NCBI RefSeq assembly: GCF_022012395.1
Contig: NZ_JAKLTQ010000021.1
Span: 24,933-88,932, forward strand
Direction: 5' to 3'
Length of the DNA: 64,000 bases
Source of the DNA: Arthrobacter hankyongi
Lineage (GTDB): Bacteria > Actinomycetota > Actinomycetes > Actinomycetales > Micrococcaceae
Positions 14,552 to 22,271 of the stretch are shown piece after piece. The notes beneath the pieces were generated by a model that was not told the origin of the DNA, did not search any database, and was given only the letters and a program-made list of their open reading frames with translations. Numbering within the stretch: position 1 is the stretch's first letter; every line of letters starts with the position of its first letter. Position numbers and translations under genes: made by a program.

Positions 14552-14611
14552 ATCGACTTGACGGATAGCGCCCTTTTCACCGGTGAAAAGGGCGCTATCC
14601 GTCAAGTCGAT
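14552..14611. repeat. 60-bp palindromic repeat, copy A (perfect)
   Basis: Two 30-base arms that are exact reverse complements with no loop. The left arm begins ATCGACTTGACGGATAGCGC and ends CCCTTTTCACC. It lies in the gap between the divergent KimA-like and TrkA genes, 94 bases from one start codon and 68 from the other. The left flank is C-rich and the right flank G-rich, as at the other copies (34711 and 41899). Confidence 0.95.
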
Positions 14612-14678
14612 CAGGGGGGATATTGTTGCAGTTGTAAAGGTGATTGCTACAGCCGCGGATGGAGGAACGGTCGCTTCA

Positions 14679-15353
14679 ATGGCGCACTTCGTGATCATGG
14701 GATGCGGGCGCGTGGGCGTCACGCTGGCCCATACACTCGACGAGTCCGGCCACAGCGTGGCCGTGATCGACCAGGATGACCGGGCCTTCCGCCGGCTGCG
14801 CCGCGACTTTTCCGGGCGCAAGGTCACCGGCGTCGGCTTCGACCGGGACACGCTCCGGTACGCCGACATCGAGCATGCCTATGCCTTCGCTGCGGTCTCC
14901 AGCGGCGACAACTCCAACATCCTGGCCACCCGGGTGGCCCGCGAAACGTTCCATGTCCCGCATGTCGTGGCACGGATCTACGATCCCGGCCGGGCCGAGA
15001 TCTACCAGCGCCTGGGCATCCCGACGGTGGCCGCCGTGCGCTGGAGCGCGGACCAGGTGCTGCGCCGGATCCTGCCCGAACAAAGCATCAACGGGGACTA
15101 CCGGGAGGCGTCCGGACGCCTGATCCTGGGCGAGCTTTCACTGCACGAAGGCTGGGTGGGACACAATTTCGCCGATCTCGAGGCCGCCACCGGGGTACGG
15201 GTGGCGTACCTGACGCGCTTCGGCGAGGGAATGCTGCCGGCCGAGGACACGCGCTACCAGCAGGGCGACATCGTGCACGCCATGATGGCCGTGGACAGCA
15301 CCGCCGAGATCAGCCGCGTGCTGGCCAAGCCGCCAGTAAAGGAGTCGGAATGA
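14679..15353 (+). CDS. TrkA-family potassium uptake regulator (RCK protein, CeoB-like)
   Basis: 224 residues with an N-terminal Rossmann RCK domain and a C-terminal TrkA-C domain. The nucleotide-binding motif is GCGRVG (about residues 7-12), with the acidic ribose-binding residue at the end of strand 2 in 'VAVIDQDDRAF'. It is a cytoplasmic gating subunit that senses NAD(H)/ATP or c-di-AMP for a K+ transporter. I chose ATG 14679 because GGAGGAA precedes it and the protein then begins MAHFVIMGCGRVG; frames reaching back into the palindrome are rejected. The second TrkA gene overlaps its stop by four bases (ATGA). The arrangement matches ceoB-ceoC of mycobacteria, next to the same permease and methyltransferase. 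Confidence 0.92.
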   Translation: MAHFVIMGCGRVGVTLAHTLDESGHSVAVIDQDDRAFRRLRRDFSGRKVTGVGFDRDTLRYADIEHAYAFAAVSSGDNSNILATRVARETFHVPHVVARIYDPGRAEIYQRLGIPTVAAVRWSADQVLRRILPEQSINGDYREASGRLILGELSLHEGWVGHNFADLEAATGVRVAYLTRFGEGMLPAEDTRYQQGDIVHAMMAVDSTAEISRVLAKPPVKESE

Positions 15354-16069
15354 AAGTCGTCATTGCCGGTGCGGGCAGCGTCGGATCCTCGATCGCCCGC
15401 GAACTGCTGTCCAACAACCACGACATCCTGCTGATCGACGAAAAGCCCGAGGTGATCGGCCGCAGCGGGCTCAAGGGTGCGCGCTGGCTGATCGGCGATG
15501 CGTGTGAAATTACCACGCTGCGCGACGCCAAACTGGAGGAGGCCGACGTTGTCGTCTCCGCCACCGGAGACGACAAGGTCAACTTGGTGGTCTCGCTGCT
15601 GGCCAAAAGCGAATTCGGCGTGGGCCGGACGGTGGGCCGGGTGAACAACCCGAAGAACGACTGGATGTTCGACGATTCATGGGGCGTGGACGTGGCGGTG
15701 AACACCCCGCGGTTGATGACGGCGCTGGTGGAAGAGGCGGTGGAAATCGGGGACCTGGTGCGCCTGCTCACGCTGCAGACCGGAGTCGCCTCGCTGGTCG
15801 AATTCACGGTGCCGCAGGACTCGCCGCTGATCGGCCGCATGCTCAGCTCGATCGACTGGCCGCACGACAGCACGGTGGTGGCGATCCTGCGCGACGACGT
15901 CCCGATCACCCCCGGCCCCGACGATGTCATCGAGGCCCGGGACGAGCTGTTCTTCATCACCACCATCCCGGCCGAGGACGAACTGCGCCTAGTCCTCGTT
16001 CCGGGGTCCGGGACCGCTGCCGGCTCCGCCGCCGACGGTACCGCCGGTGCCGGCGCCGGCGGGGCGTGA
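15350..16069 (+). CDS. TrkA-family potassium uptake regulator (RCK protein, CeoC-like)
   Basis: 239 residues. It opens MKVVIAGAGSVGSSIARELL, a classical GxGxxG nucleotide fold; 'LIDEKPEVI' carries the acidic residue that binds the ribose. The TrkA-C domain covers about residues 130-215 (VEFTVPQDSPLIGRMLSSID). The start overlaps the first TrkA gene (ATGA), so the two are translationally coupled and probably form a hetero-oligomeric ring. The last 25 residues are an unstructured Gly/Ala/Ser tail, and the final 81 bases overlap the end of the opposing DUF3159 gene. Confidence 0.9.
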   Translation: MKVVIAGAGSVGSSIARELLSNNHDILLIDEKPEVIGRSGLKGARWLIGDACEITTLRDAKLEEADVVVSATGDDKVNLVVSLLAKSEFGVGRTVGRVNNPKNDWMFDDSWGVDVAVNTPRLMTALVEEAVEIGDLVRLLTLQTGVASLVEFTVPQDSPLIGRMLSSIDWPHDSTVVAILRDDVPITPGPDDVIEARDELFFITTIPAEDELRLVLVPGSGTAAGSAADGTAGAGAGGA

Positions 16070-16741
16070 GACCAGCCAGGCGAACCACAGCGCCAGCGCG
16101 TACAGCGGCAGGCCCATGACCAGGCGGGTGGTGCCCAGGGCCACCACATTGTCAGCCAGGTACAGCGGCACCTGCACCACCAGCCGCAGCGCCATCACCG
16201 CGACCAGGATCCAGGTGGCCGCGTTGTAGCGGCGGAGCCGGCGGCGGTCCCGGCGCCAGTCCAGTCCTTCACCGCGGACGAAACCGAAGAGCAGGCCCGC
16301 CAGCGGCCATTTGATGAAGACCGAGACAGCCATCGCTGCGATGTAGGCGGCATTGGTAAAGAATCCCCAGAGGAAGTAGTCCTTGGGCTGGCCCGTACTG
16401 TTGGCCACGAAGGCACAGATAGCCACGCCGACCAGCCCGGAGAAGGCCTGTGCCGCGGAGCCTCGCTGGATCAGCCGGACGAGGGTAAAGACCGCCGCCA
16501 CCGCCACCGAACCGATCAAGGCCGGCCCCAACTGGCCGAAAACGGTGAACGCCACGAGGAACACCAGGCCGGGCAGGATGCTTTCGGCCAGGCCACGGAC
16601 ACCGCCGATGGACTGCATCACGTCGATCCGGCCGTCCTCGCCGCGGCTGACCCCCGCCTTGGCGGCGTAGGCCCCGGCCAGGTCGCCGAGGGACGGCTGG
16701 CCCTCCGGCGGCTCGCTGTCCGGGTGCTGCTGTTCTGCCAT
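15989..16741 (-). CDS. DUF3159 membrane protein
   Basis: 250 residues with about five to six membrane helices after a hydrophilic N-terminal 50 residues. It matches actinobacterial DUF3159 (mycobacterial Rv2693c), of unknown function. 'RIDVMQSIGGVRGLAESILPGLVF' and 'GQPKDYFLWGFFTNAAY' are the conserved parts. I chose ATG 16741 (MAEQQHPDSEPP); it lies 4 bases after the OB-fold gene stop, in line with cotranscription. The position opposite trkA genes and after the OB-fold gene follows the mycobacterial order. Its C-terminal tail overlaps the second TrkA gene tail-to-tail by 81 bases. Confidence 0.82.
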   Translation of the reverse strand: MAEQQHPDSEPPEGQPSLGDLAGAYAAKAGVSRGEDGRIDVMQSIGGVRGLAESILPGLVFLVAFTVFGQLGPALIGSVAVAAVFTLVRLIQRGSAAQAFSGLVGVAICAFVANSTGQPKDYFLWGFFTNAAYIAAMAVSVFIKWPLAGLLFGFVRGEGLDWRRDRRRLRRYNAATWILVAVMALRLVVQVPLYLADNVVALGTTRLVMGLPLYALALWFAWLVSRPAGAGTGGTVGGGAGSGPGPRNED

Positions 16742-16745
16742 GGTG

Positions 16746-17081
16746 TCAGGCCTCCGTCTGGCTGAGGATTTCATATCGCGGGTTATAGATGGTCGGCATG
16801 CCGTCCACCGTGCACACCATGCCCTCGAAGCCCAGCTGGATGCCGGCCTCGATGCCGGGCACCCGGTGCTGGCCCAGCCAGACCAGTCGGACCCGGACCG
16901 GCGGTGCGGCCCCGACCTGGTCCGGGTCCGTCACCACGGCGATGAATTTCGGTGCCTGGCCGGCAGGCAAAATGGTGATGGCGTCCACATAGCCGCTGGA
17001 TGCGGCCCGTCCCCGGACCGGTAATCGGTCCAGTCCGACCCGGCCTGCCGAACGACCGCCCGGCCGCGGCAGTTCAGCCAA
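16746..17081 (-). CDS. OB-fold nucleic-acid-binding protein
   Basis: 111 residues. A small beta-rich protein corresponding to the OB-fold gene that follows DUF3710 in many actinobacteria (mycobacterial Rv2694c). The core 'RVRLVWLGQHRVPGIEAGIQLGFEGMV' resembles the strand-turn pattern of OB folds of the RecG-wedge/tRNA-binding type. The likely start is TTG 17081, which overlaps the DUF3710 stop by eight bases; a later start is possible because the first 25 residues are low complexity. It is encoded in the same minus-strand run as dut, DUF3710 and DUF3159. Its ligand is unknown. Confidence 0.7.
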   Translation of the reverse strand: MAELPRPGGRSAGRVGLDRLPVRGRAASSGYVDAITILPAGQAPKFIAVVTDPDQVGAAPPVRVRLVWLGQHRVPGIEAGIQLGFEGMVCTVDGMPTIYNPRYEILSQTEA

Positions 17082-17796
17082 TCTCGGTGATTTCCGGCCC
17101 GCGCTCCGGAGCGGTCAGGCCGGGACCGGGAGCCGGCACCGCCGGGCCTTCGCGGGTGGCGTCCTTGGGCAGCCGCAGCGTGAGCAGGTCCCGCGGCGGC
17201 ATCGGCGCGTCGCCGCGGACCACCACGGTGGAACGGAACATTTCCTCCAGGGCCGCCGCCTGCTCGCGGTCCAGGGCCGCCGGTCCGCCAATCACGCCGC
17301 GCAGGAACCAGCGAGGCCCGTCCACACCCAGGAACCGCGCCACCCGGTAGCCGCGCTGGCCGTCCGGCATCTGCACCGGAAGCTTGGCCACGACCTCGGT
17401 GCCGAGCGCACCCTCGAGCTCCTCGACAGTGCCGCCCTCGGAGGACACCGAAGAGGCGATCTGGTTGCGGATTTCCTCCCACAGGCCCTCCGACTTCGGC
17501 GCAGCGAAGGCCTGCAGCTGCAGGCTGGAACCGCCGAAGTCCAGCGTCACGGCCACAACCCGCTGGGTGCTTTCCTCGACCTCGAGCCGCAGCTGCAGGC
17601 CTTCCCGCGGCATGAGCCGCAGCGCGCCGAGATCCAGGTAGCCGTCCAGGCCGGCAGCTTCGTCACTGTCGAACGGGCCGTTGCTGCGCAGGCCCTCGAC
17701 TTCTGCGGGCTGCTCCGCCGCACCGGCTTCGCTGCCGTCCGCCCCGGGCTGCGGCCGGGTGTTTTCTGAATTCTTCTTCCGGCGGCCAAAAACCAT
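17074..17796 (-). CDS. DUF3710 protein
   Basis: 240 residues, cytoplasmic. It matches the actinobacterial DUF3710 family (mycobacterial Rv2696c), usually found beside dut. The N-terminal 40 residues are charged linker (MVFGRRKKNSENTRPQ); the conserved domain runs from 'GPFDSDEAAGLDGYLDLGALRL' to 'LLTLRLP'. The start ATG 17796 is preceded by GAGAGAGGGA. The upstream dut gene ends 61 bases earlier; the downstream OB-fold gene overlaps its stop by eight bases. Function is unknown; the persistent link with dUTPase hints at nucleotide or DNA metabolism, but this is inference. Confidence 0.82.
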   Translation of the reverse strand: MVFGRRKKNSENTRPQPGADGSEAGAAEQPAEVEGLRSNGPFDSDEAAGLDGYLDLGALRLMPREGLQLRLEVEESTQRVVAVTLDFGGSSLQLQAFAAPKSEGLWEEIRNQIASSVSSEGGTVEELEGALGTEVVAKLPVQMPDGQRGYRVARFLGVDGPRWFLRGVIGGPAALDREQAAALEEMFRSTVVVRGDAPMPPRDLLTLRLPKDATREGPAVPAPGPGLTAPERGPEITEIG

Positions 17797-17857
17797 CGCG
17801 GATCCCTCTCTCCGGTTCCTCACCGGTGTGCTTGATTGTCCGGGGCTGCGGCCGGAG

Positions 17858-18325
17858 CTAGGCCGGGGGGCCGAAGCCGCCGGTGGAACCGAAGCCGCCG
17901 GCGCCCCGTACGGACTCGGGCAGTTCCTCCACCAGTTCGAAGGCGGCGGTCTCCACCCGCTGGATGACCAGCTGGGCAATCCGGTCCCCGCGCTTGAAGC
18001 TAAGGGTCTCGGCGCTGTCAGTATTCAGCAGCGTCACGGCGATTTCCCCGCGGTACCCGGCGTCCACCGTGCCCGGTGCGTTGACAATGGTCAGCCCATG
18101 CTTGGTGGCGAGGCCGGAACGCGGATGGATCAGGGCAACGTATCCGTGCGGCAGGGCCAGGGAGACACCCGTGGGGACCAGGATGCGCTCGCCCGGCCGG
18201 AGCCGGAAATCGATCCGCGTGCGCAGATCCGCACCGGCGTCGCCCGGGTGTGCGTAGGCTGGCGGTTCCAGGCCGTCGTCGAGCATTTTCAGCTGGACGC
18301 TGAGCGTGGGAGGTACTTGTTGCAC
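17858..18325 (-). CDS. dut: Deoxyuridine 5'-triphosphate nucleotidohydrolase (dUTPase)
   Basis: 155 residues. A trimeric dUTPase that hydrolyses dUTP to dUMP and pyrophosphate, keeping uracil out of DNA. All five motifs are visible: 1 '[10 protein letters not shown]', 2 '[11 protein letters not shown]', 3 '[11 protein letters not shown]' (catalytic Asp and Tyr), 4 '[10 protein letters not shown]' and 5 '[10 protein letters not shown]'. The start is GTG 18325 ([12 protein letters not shown]); the frame is open upstream but without a better site. It heads the run dut-DUF3710-OB-DUF3159 and diverges from the DUF3093 gene. Together with the glycosylase at 4741, the window encodes both prevention and repair of uracil in DNA. 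Confidence 0.95.
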   Translation of the reverse strand: MQQVPPTLSVQLKMLDDGLEPPAYAHPGDAGADLRTRIDFRLRPGERILVPTGVSLALPHGYVALIHPRSGLATKHGLTIVNAPGTVDAGYRGEIAVTLLNTDSAETLSFKRGDRIAQLVIQRVETAAFELVEELPESVRGAGGFGSTGGFGPPA

Positions 18326-18491
18326 GTCTGTTGCCGTTTCCGTTCCTATGATCGGGTGACCGGGCCTGATCCGCCCTGGTCCCGTGTGGCCCCGCTCTGC
18401 GGGCAGATTCATCCGCTCATCACTCTAGCGTGTTTGCCGGGGCGCCTCCTACGAAGATGAAATGCCCCCGAAAAGGTGGAAAGCTGAAGCT

Positions 18492-18995
18492 ATGAGTGCA
18501 GAACCATCCCCCGCCGCAGACGGCCCCGGAGCAGCCGCAGGAACCGCCGACCCGGTCCTCTTCGAGGAGCGGCTCTGGCCATCGTTCTGGATCTGGCTGG
18601 TGGCCGCGGGCATCTCCGGCGCGGTGATCCTGATCTTCGCACCCATCGACGTGGTCATCGGCTATGTGGCTGCCGGCATCGTCGCCGTCATCCTCGCAGT
18701 GCTGCTGGTCACTTCGACGCCGCGGATCACCGTCACCGCGGGACTGCTGCAGGTGGGCCGGGCCCAGATCGAACGCCGCTACATCGGCAGCGTGGAAGAC
18801 TTCCGCGGCGAGGACGCCACCCGCCAGCGCGGCCCCGAACTGAACGGCACCGCGTACCTGTGCATCCGCGGCTGGATCGACCCGGTGGTCAAGATCGAGA
18901 TCACCGACGAGGCGGACCGGACCCCTTACTGGCTGGCATCGACGAGGCGGCCGGCGCAACTTGTTGCCGCCTTGACCGCCCCCGCCCCCGCCTGA
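18492..18995 (+). CDS. DUF3093 membrane protein
   Basis: 167 residues. Two adjacent membrane helices ('FWIWLVAAGISGAVILIFAP' and 'VIGYVAAGIVAVILAVLLVT') follow a 30-residue hydrophilic N-terminus. A soluble domain with 'VGRAQIERRYIGSVEDF' and 'PYWLASTRRPAQLVAAL' comes after them. This is the actinobacterial DUF3093 family (mycobacterial Rv2698), which lies opposite dut. I chose ATG 18492; ATG 18462 is an alternative giving 10 more residues. The 166-base gap to dut is a divergent promoter region without a clear motif. Function is unknown. Confidence 0.8.
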   Translation: MSAEPSPAADGPGAAAGTADPVLFEERLWPSFWIWLVAAGISGAVILIFAPIDVVIGYVAAGIVAVILAVLLVTSTPRITVTAGLLQVGRAQIERRYIGSVEDFRGEDATRQRGPELNGTAYLCIRGWIDPVVKIEITDEADRTPYWLASTRRPAQLVAALTAPAPA

Positions 18996-19063
18996 TCCCG
19001 GGCGCCCTTTAGCTACGCAGTTCCATTCGGGTGCCACCTGCCGGCCGTTGGGTCCCGGGGCAG

Positions 19064-19363
19064 TCAGCCTTCGCAGTCCTTGCAGTACAGCAGTCCGTCC
19101 TTCTCCCGTGCCACCTGGGAGCGGTGGCGGACCAGGAAGCAGGAGGCACAGGTGAACTCGTCGGCCTGGGCAGGCAGCACGCGGACCATCAGCTCTTCGC
19201 CGGAAAGATCCGCGCCCGGCAGTTCGAAGCCTTCGGCCGCTTCGGCCTCATCCTCATCTACGACGGCAGACTGCTTGTTGGAACGGTGGGTCTTCAGTTC
19301 CTCGATGGATTCCTCATTGAGGTCTTCCTCAGTCTTACGCGGCGCATCGTAGTCAGTCGCCAT
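19064..19363 (-). CDS. DUF4193 zinc-binding protein
   Basis: 99 residues, very acidic in the middle (VVDEDEAEAAEG). Two cysteine pairs lie near the C-terminus: 'TCASCFLVRHRSQ' and 'YCKDCEG'. They form a predicted zinc ribbon of the RbpA-neighbour/DUF4193 type found throughout actinobacteria (mycobacterial Rv2699c). It starts MATDYDAPRKTEEDLNEES at ATG 19363. It is convergent with DUF3093 and divergent from sepH. Its role is unknown; the small size, acidity and zinc ribbon suggest a nucleic-acid or RNA-polymerase partner, which is inference. Confidence 0.85.
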   Translation of the reverse strand: MATDYDAPRKTEEDLNEESIEELKTHRSNKQSAVVDEDEAEAAEGFELPGADLSGEELMVRVLPAQADEFTCASCFLVRHRSQVAREKDGLLYCKDCEG

Positions 19364-19676
19364 AATTGTTTGTTCACGCTCCGGTCGTTCGCAGTTATGA
19401 AGCAGTGCTGCTTCGGATGATCCGCTGCCCCGGGGCCTGCGCCGGTGGAGCCCGCAGATCTGTCACAGCACAACGTATTCATGCCCGATTTTGTGCCCGT
19501 AACGCGAAGATTCTGGCGCATCGGCCGCACGATTGCCAAACCAACGCGTCCGGACGGGTATGAGACGCACATTATCTACGCGCCACACCGCCGAAAACAA
19601 TAGGAATTGGCCCCTATGGGTGGCAAAGTCAATGGCAGAGTTTCAGGCAGGAAATGTCGTTCAGTGGAGGGTTTTC
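19364..19676. other. 313-base divergent promoter region between DUF4193 and sepH, with an inverted repeat
   Basis: No convincing gene is present. GAAGCAGTGCTGCTTC (19399-19414) has seven-base arms around a two-base centre and lies 36-51 bases upstream of the DUF4193 start, where an operator or promoter would be expected. The remaining DNA is less GC-rich toward sepH, fitting promoter DNA. No regulator is assigned. Confidence 0.4.
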
Positions 19677-21020
19677 ATGCAAGATCTGCGGCTGGTGGGC
19701 GTCCATGAGGACGGTGAACATCTGCTGTTGAGCAGTGGAAGCGGCGCCAGCTACCGGCTGGCGATTGACGAAGCTCTCCGCGTCGCCGCCAGGCCCGCGC
19801 CCCGCGTGCAGCCCGGCGGGACGGATTCCGAGACGGCCATGTCGCCGCGGGAAATCCAGGCCCGCATCCGCGCCGGCGCTACCGTGGAAGAGGTGGCCGC
19901 GGAGTCCGGCGAGGACCTGGAGCGGATCCTGCGCTTCGAAGGTCCGGTGCGCGCCGAACGCGACTACATGGCCAGCATGGCCCGGCAGGTGGAGGTCTCG
20001 GCTGCGCTGCCGGCCACCGACGGCCGCTCCGCCTTCGACGACGAACCGGCCGCGCTGGGCGACATGGCCACCTTCCGCCTGCGGGAATTCGGCGTCGACA
20101 CCGCCACCCTCGTGTGGGACGCCTGGCGCCTGCAGGACGGGACCTGGGAGGTGGTCGCCGCCTTTGCATTGCCCGAGGAGGGCATCCCCAGCGTCGGCGA
20201 AGAGCCGCCGGCCCGGTGGATCTACAGCCCCGCGCGCAAGACCATCCGCAATGCCAACCGCTGGGCGCAGCAGCTGAGCGAACTGGAACCCGTGGAAGGT
20301 GCGCTGCCCGCACGCCGGCTCACGGCTGTGGCGGACCGGGTCTTCGACTTCGAGGCCGAGGACGCCCAGGATCCGGAAGCAGACCCGGCCGCCGCCGTAG
20401 AGGAGCAGGAAGCCTCGGATAACCTGCTGGAGGTGCTGCGCTCGCGCCGCGGCCACCGGCTGGGCGTCGACGAGGATGCGGACGATGCGCTGGCCCTGAT
20501 GCTGAACCGCGGCCATATTCCTGCCGCGCATCCGCGCGGCGTCCCGTCCGATGCGCATCCCTCCACCGGCAGCCTGCCCGCCCTGGGCTACGCCTCTGCC
20601 AACAATGCGGGCGACGACACCGGGAACGACGGCGCGGACGACGCCGGTGCCCGGCACCCGTTCTTCCCGCCGCTGAGCCTGGCCTCCGTGCGGGACACCG
20701 CGCCGGCTCCGGCCCCGCTGGACCTGCCCGGCGGCATCAGCACGATCACACGCGAAATCACCCTCTCCGGCGAGCCGGCCGACGTCCCGGCCGACGGCGC
20801 GCCGGACGGGACCGCGCCCGCGGCGCAGGATGATCCGGAGGCGCCGGAAACCGCAGACGCCGTAGAAACAGAAGAATCGTACGAGGCGGACGTCCAGTCC
20901 GGCGAACCTGAAACCGCCCCGGCCCAGCGCGACGAGTCCCCGGCAAAGCGCCCGGTCAAGGCCAAGCGCTCCTCCATCCCAAGCTGGGACGAAATCGTCT
21001 TCGGCACCAAGAGCGAATAA
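19677..21020 (+). CDS. sepH: Septation protein SepH (DUF3071)
   Basis: 447 residues. SepH binds FtsZ and promotes its assembly at the division site in actinobacteria. The N-terminal DUF3071 domain covers about residues 1-180: 'MQDLRLVGVHEDGEHLLL', the helix-turn-helix-like 'SPREIQARIRAGATVEEVAAESG' and 'ATLVWDAWRLQDGTWEVVAAF'. The rest is a long acidic, Pro/Ala-rich disordered region ending in a conserved short tail, 'RSSIPSWDEIVFGTKSE', resembling the C-terminal FtsZ-interaction motif reported for the family. I chose ATG 19677, with GGAGG 7 bases ahead, over the open frame that begins at 19533. It is monocistronic and convergent with the phosphodiesterase gene (21-base gap). Confidence 0.88.
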   Translation: MQDLRLVGVHEDGEHLLLSSGSGASYRLAIDEALRVAARPAPRVQPGGTDSETAMSPREIQARIRAGATVEEVAAESGEDLERILRFEGPVRAERDYMASMARQVEVSAALPATDGRSAFDDEPAALGDMATFRLREFGVDTATLVWDAWRLQDGTWEVVAAFALPEEGIPSVGEEPPARWIYSPARKTIRNANRWAQQLSELEPVEGALPARRLTAVADRVFDFEAEDAQDPEADPAAAVEEQEASDNLLEVLRSRRGHRLGVDEDADDALALMLNRGHIPAAHPRGVPSDAHPSTGSLPALGYASANNAGDDTGNDGADDAGARHPFFPPLSLASVRDTAPAPAPLDLPGGISTITREITLSGEPADVPADGAPDGTAPAAQDDPEAPETADAVETEESYEADVQSGEPETAPAQRDESPAKRPVKAKRSSIPSWDEIVFGTKSE

Positions 21021-21041
21021 CCGCCTGGGGCAGGGACCAGC

Positions 21042-22271
21042 TCAGCCGCGCCGGCGCCGTCCCCTGCCCGCCGTTCCCGCAGAGACCCTGGCACCGGCGC
21101 CGCCGGCCGTATTGGCCAAGGTCAGCAGCGGCACCTCGCGCTCGGCCCGAGTCAGCGACCCGTGCTGCCCGATCTGTTCCATTGCCGCCGGAGCGACCCG
21201 GCGCAGGTCGTAGAGCGCGAGCGGCTCACGGGCGGCCACCAGCACGTCACCGATCCGCGGCAGCACCGCCGCCTCCACCTGGCCGAACAGACCATGGGAG
21301 ACCGCTTCCTCCCGGGTCAGTACCCAGGCCTGCCGCCCGAAGGCCTGCCGCCAGGACTGCAGCAGCTGCTCCCGATGGGCCGGGCCGGCGTCCGGCTCAA
21401 AGTACAGATGCACCATCCGCGGCTCCCCCGCCGTGTGCCGCACCCCGGCGGTCAGCAGTGGATCTGCCGAGTAGTCGATCCGCTGTTCCGGCGCCACGTC
21501 CAGCATGCCGTGGTCCGCAGTGAGCAGCAGCAGCGTGTCCGACGGCAGGGCGGCGGACAGCCGGCGCATCGCCGAATCCAGCTCTTCCAGCGCATTCCCC
21601 CACTGCGCCGAGCCGCAGCCGTAGCGGTGGCCGGCCTTGTCCAGTTCATTGAAGTACAGATACATCAGCACCTTGTCGTGCGCAGCCAGGTGCTCGGCTG
21701 CCGCCTGGGTCCGTGCGTGGCCGGTGACCGCGGGCACGAAGGTCCCGCCCCGCAGGGCGGCCCGGGTCATCCCCGAAGCAGCAAATTTCGGCAGGCTGAC
21801 GGTGACCACCGGCAATTCGGCCGCCACCTGCTCCAGCACCGTGGGATTCGGCTGCCAGAGCAGCGGATCCACGCCCTCGTCCCAGTTGCCCAGCTGGTTC
21901 ACCACCTTGTCCTGCAGCGGGTCCAGCACGTCGTAGCCGACCATGCCGTGCCGGCCCGGTTCCAAGCCGGTGCCCAGGCTGGCCAGCGAGGCCACGGTCG
22001 TGGAGGGGAACGCGCTGCCGAGGGTGCGTGAATTTTCCAGGTACTGGCGCAGGAACGGTGCGTGGCCGCCGCGCTGTTTCAGCAGCGCCTTGCCCAGCCC
22101 GTCGACCATCACCACGCAGATCCGGCGGGCAACCGGCAGGCCCAAGGCGTTGTCGAAGCCCTCCAGGCCCAGGGCGGCCGCGGCGCTGGTGAAGACGTCT
22201 GCGATGCTGTTCCGGCCGTAGCCCGGTGGTGCGGGCAGCGGCTCCCGCACGGATTCCACGTGCGCCGTCAT
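21042..22271 (-). CDS. Alkaline-phosphatase-superfamily nucleotide pyrophosphatase/phosphodiesterase
   Basis: 409 residues. The protein has the metal-binding pattern of the type I phosphodiesterase/nucleotide pyrophosphatase group (COG1524). 'VVMVDGLGKALL' holds the first metal Asp and 'GSAFPSTTVASLASLGTG' the nucleophile Thr. 'LYFNELDKAGHRYG' carries Asp/His ligands and 'LLLTADHGMLDV' the terminal metal Asp-His. There is no obvious signal peptide, so it is likely cytoplasmic. Its ATG shares one base with the stop of the DUF5998 gene (TGATG), so the two are coupled. A Gly/Arg-rich C-terminal tail (GTAGRGRRRRG) is unusual. The substrate is not known. Confidence 0.85.
   Translation of the reverse strand: MTAHVESVREPLPAPPGYGRNSIADVFTSAAAALGLEGFDNALGLPVARRICVVMVDGLGKALLKQRGGHAPFLRQYLENSRTLGSAFPSTTVASLASLGTGLEPGRHGMVGYDVLDPLQDKVVNQLGNWDEGVDPLLWQPNPTVLEQVAAELPVVTVSLPKFAASGMTRAALRGGTFVPAVTGHARTQAAAEHLAAHDKVLMYLYFNELDKAGHRYGCGSAQWGNALEELDSAMRRLSAALPSDTLLLLTADHGMLDVAPEQRIDYSADPLLTAGVRHTAGEPRMVHLYFEPDAGPAHREQLLQSWRQAFGRQAWVLTREEAVSHGLFGQVEAAVLPRIGDVLVAAREPLALYDLRRVAPAAMEQIGQHGSLTRAEREVPLLTLANTAGGAGARVSAGTAGRGRRRRG

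Noticed and set aside
14459..14678. A c-di-AMP (ydaO-type) riboswitch in front of the KimA-like gene
   Set aside because: I looked because KimA genes often have one, but the gap is dominated by the palindrome and I could not recognise the conserved riboswitch core. A covariance-model search would be decisive.
14459..14869. An N-terminal extension of the KimA-like protein running through the palindrome
   Set aside because: The extension matches nothing in the family, overlaps the opposing TrkA gene, and GTG 14458 has a good ribosome site.
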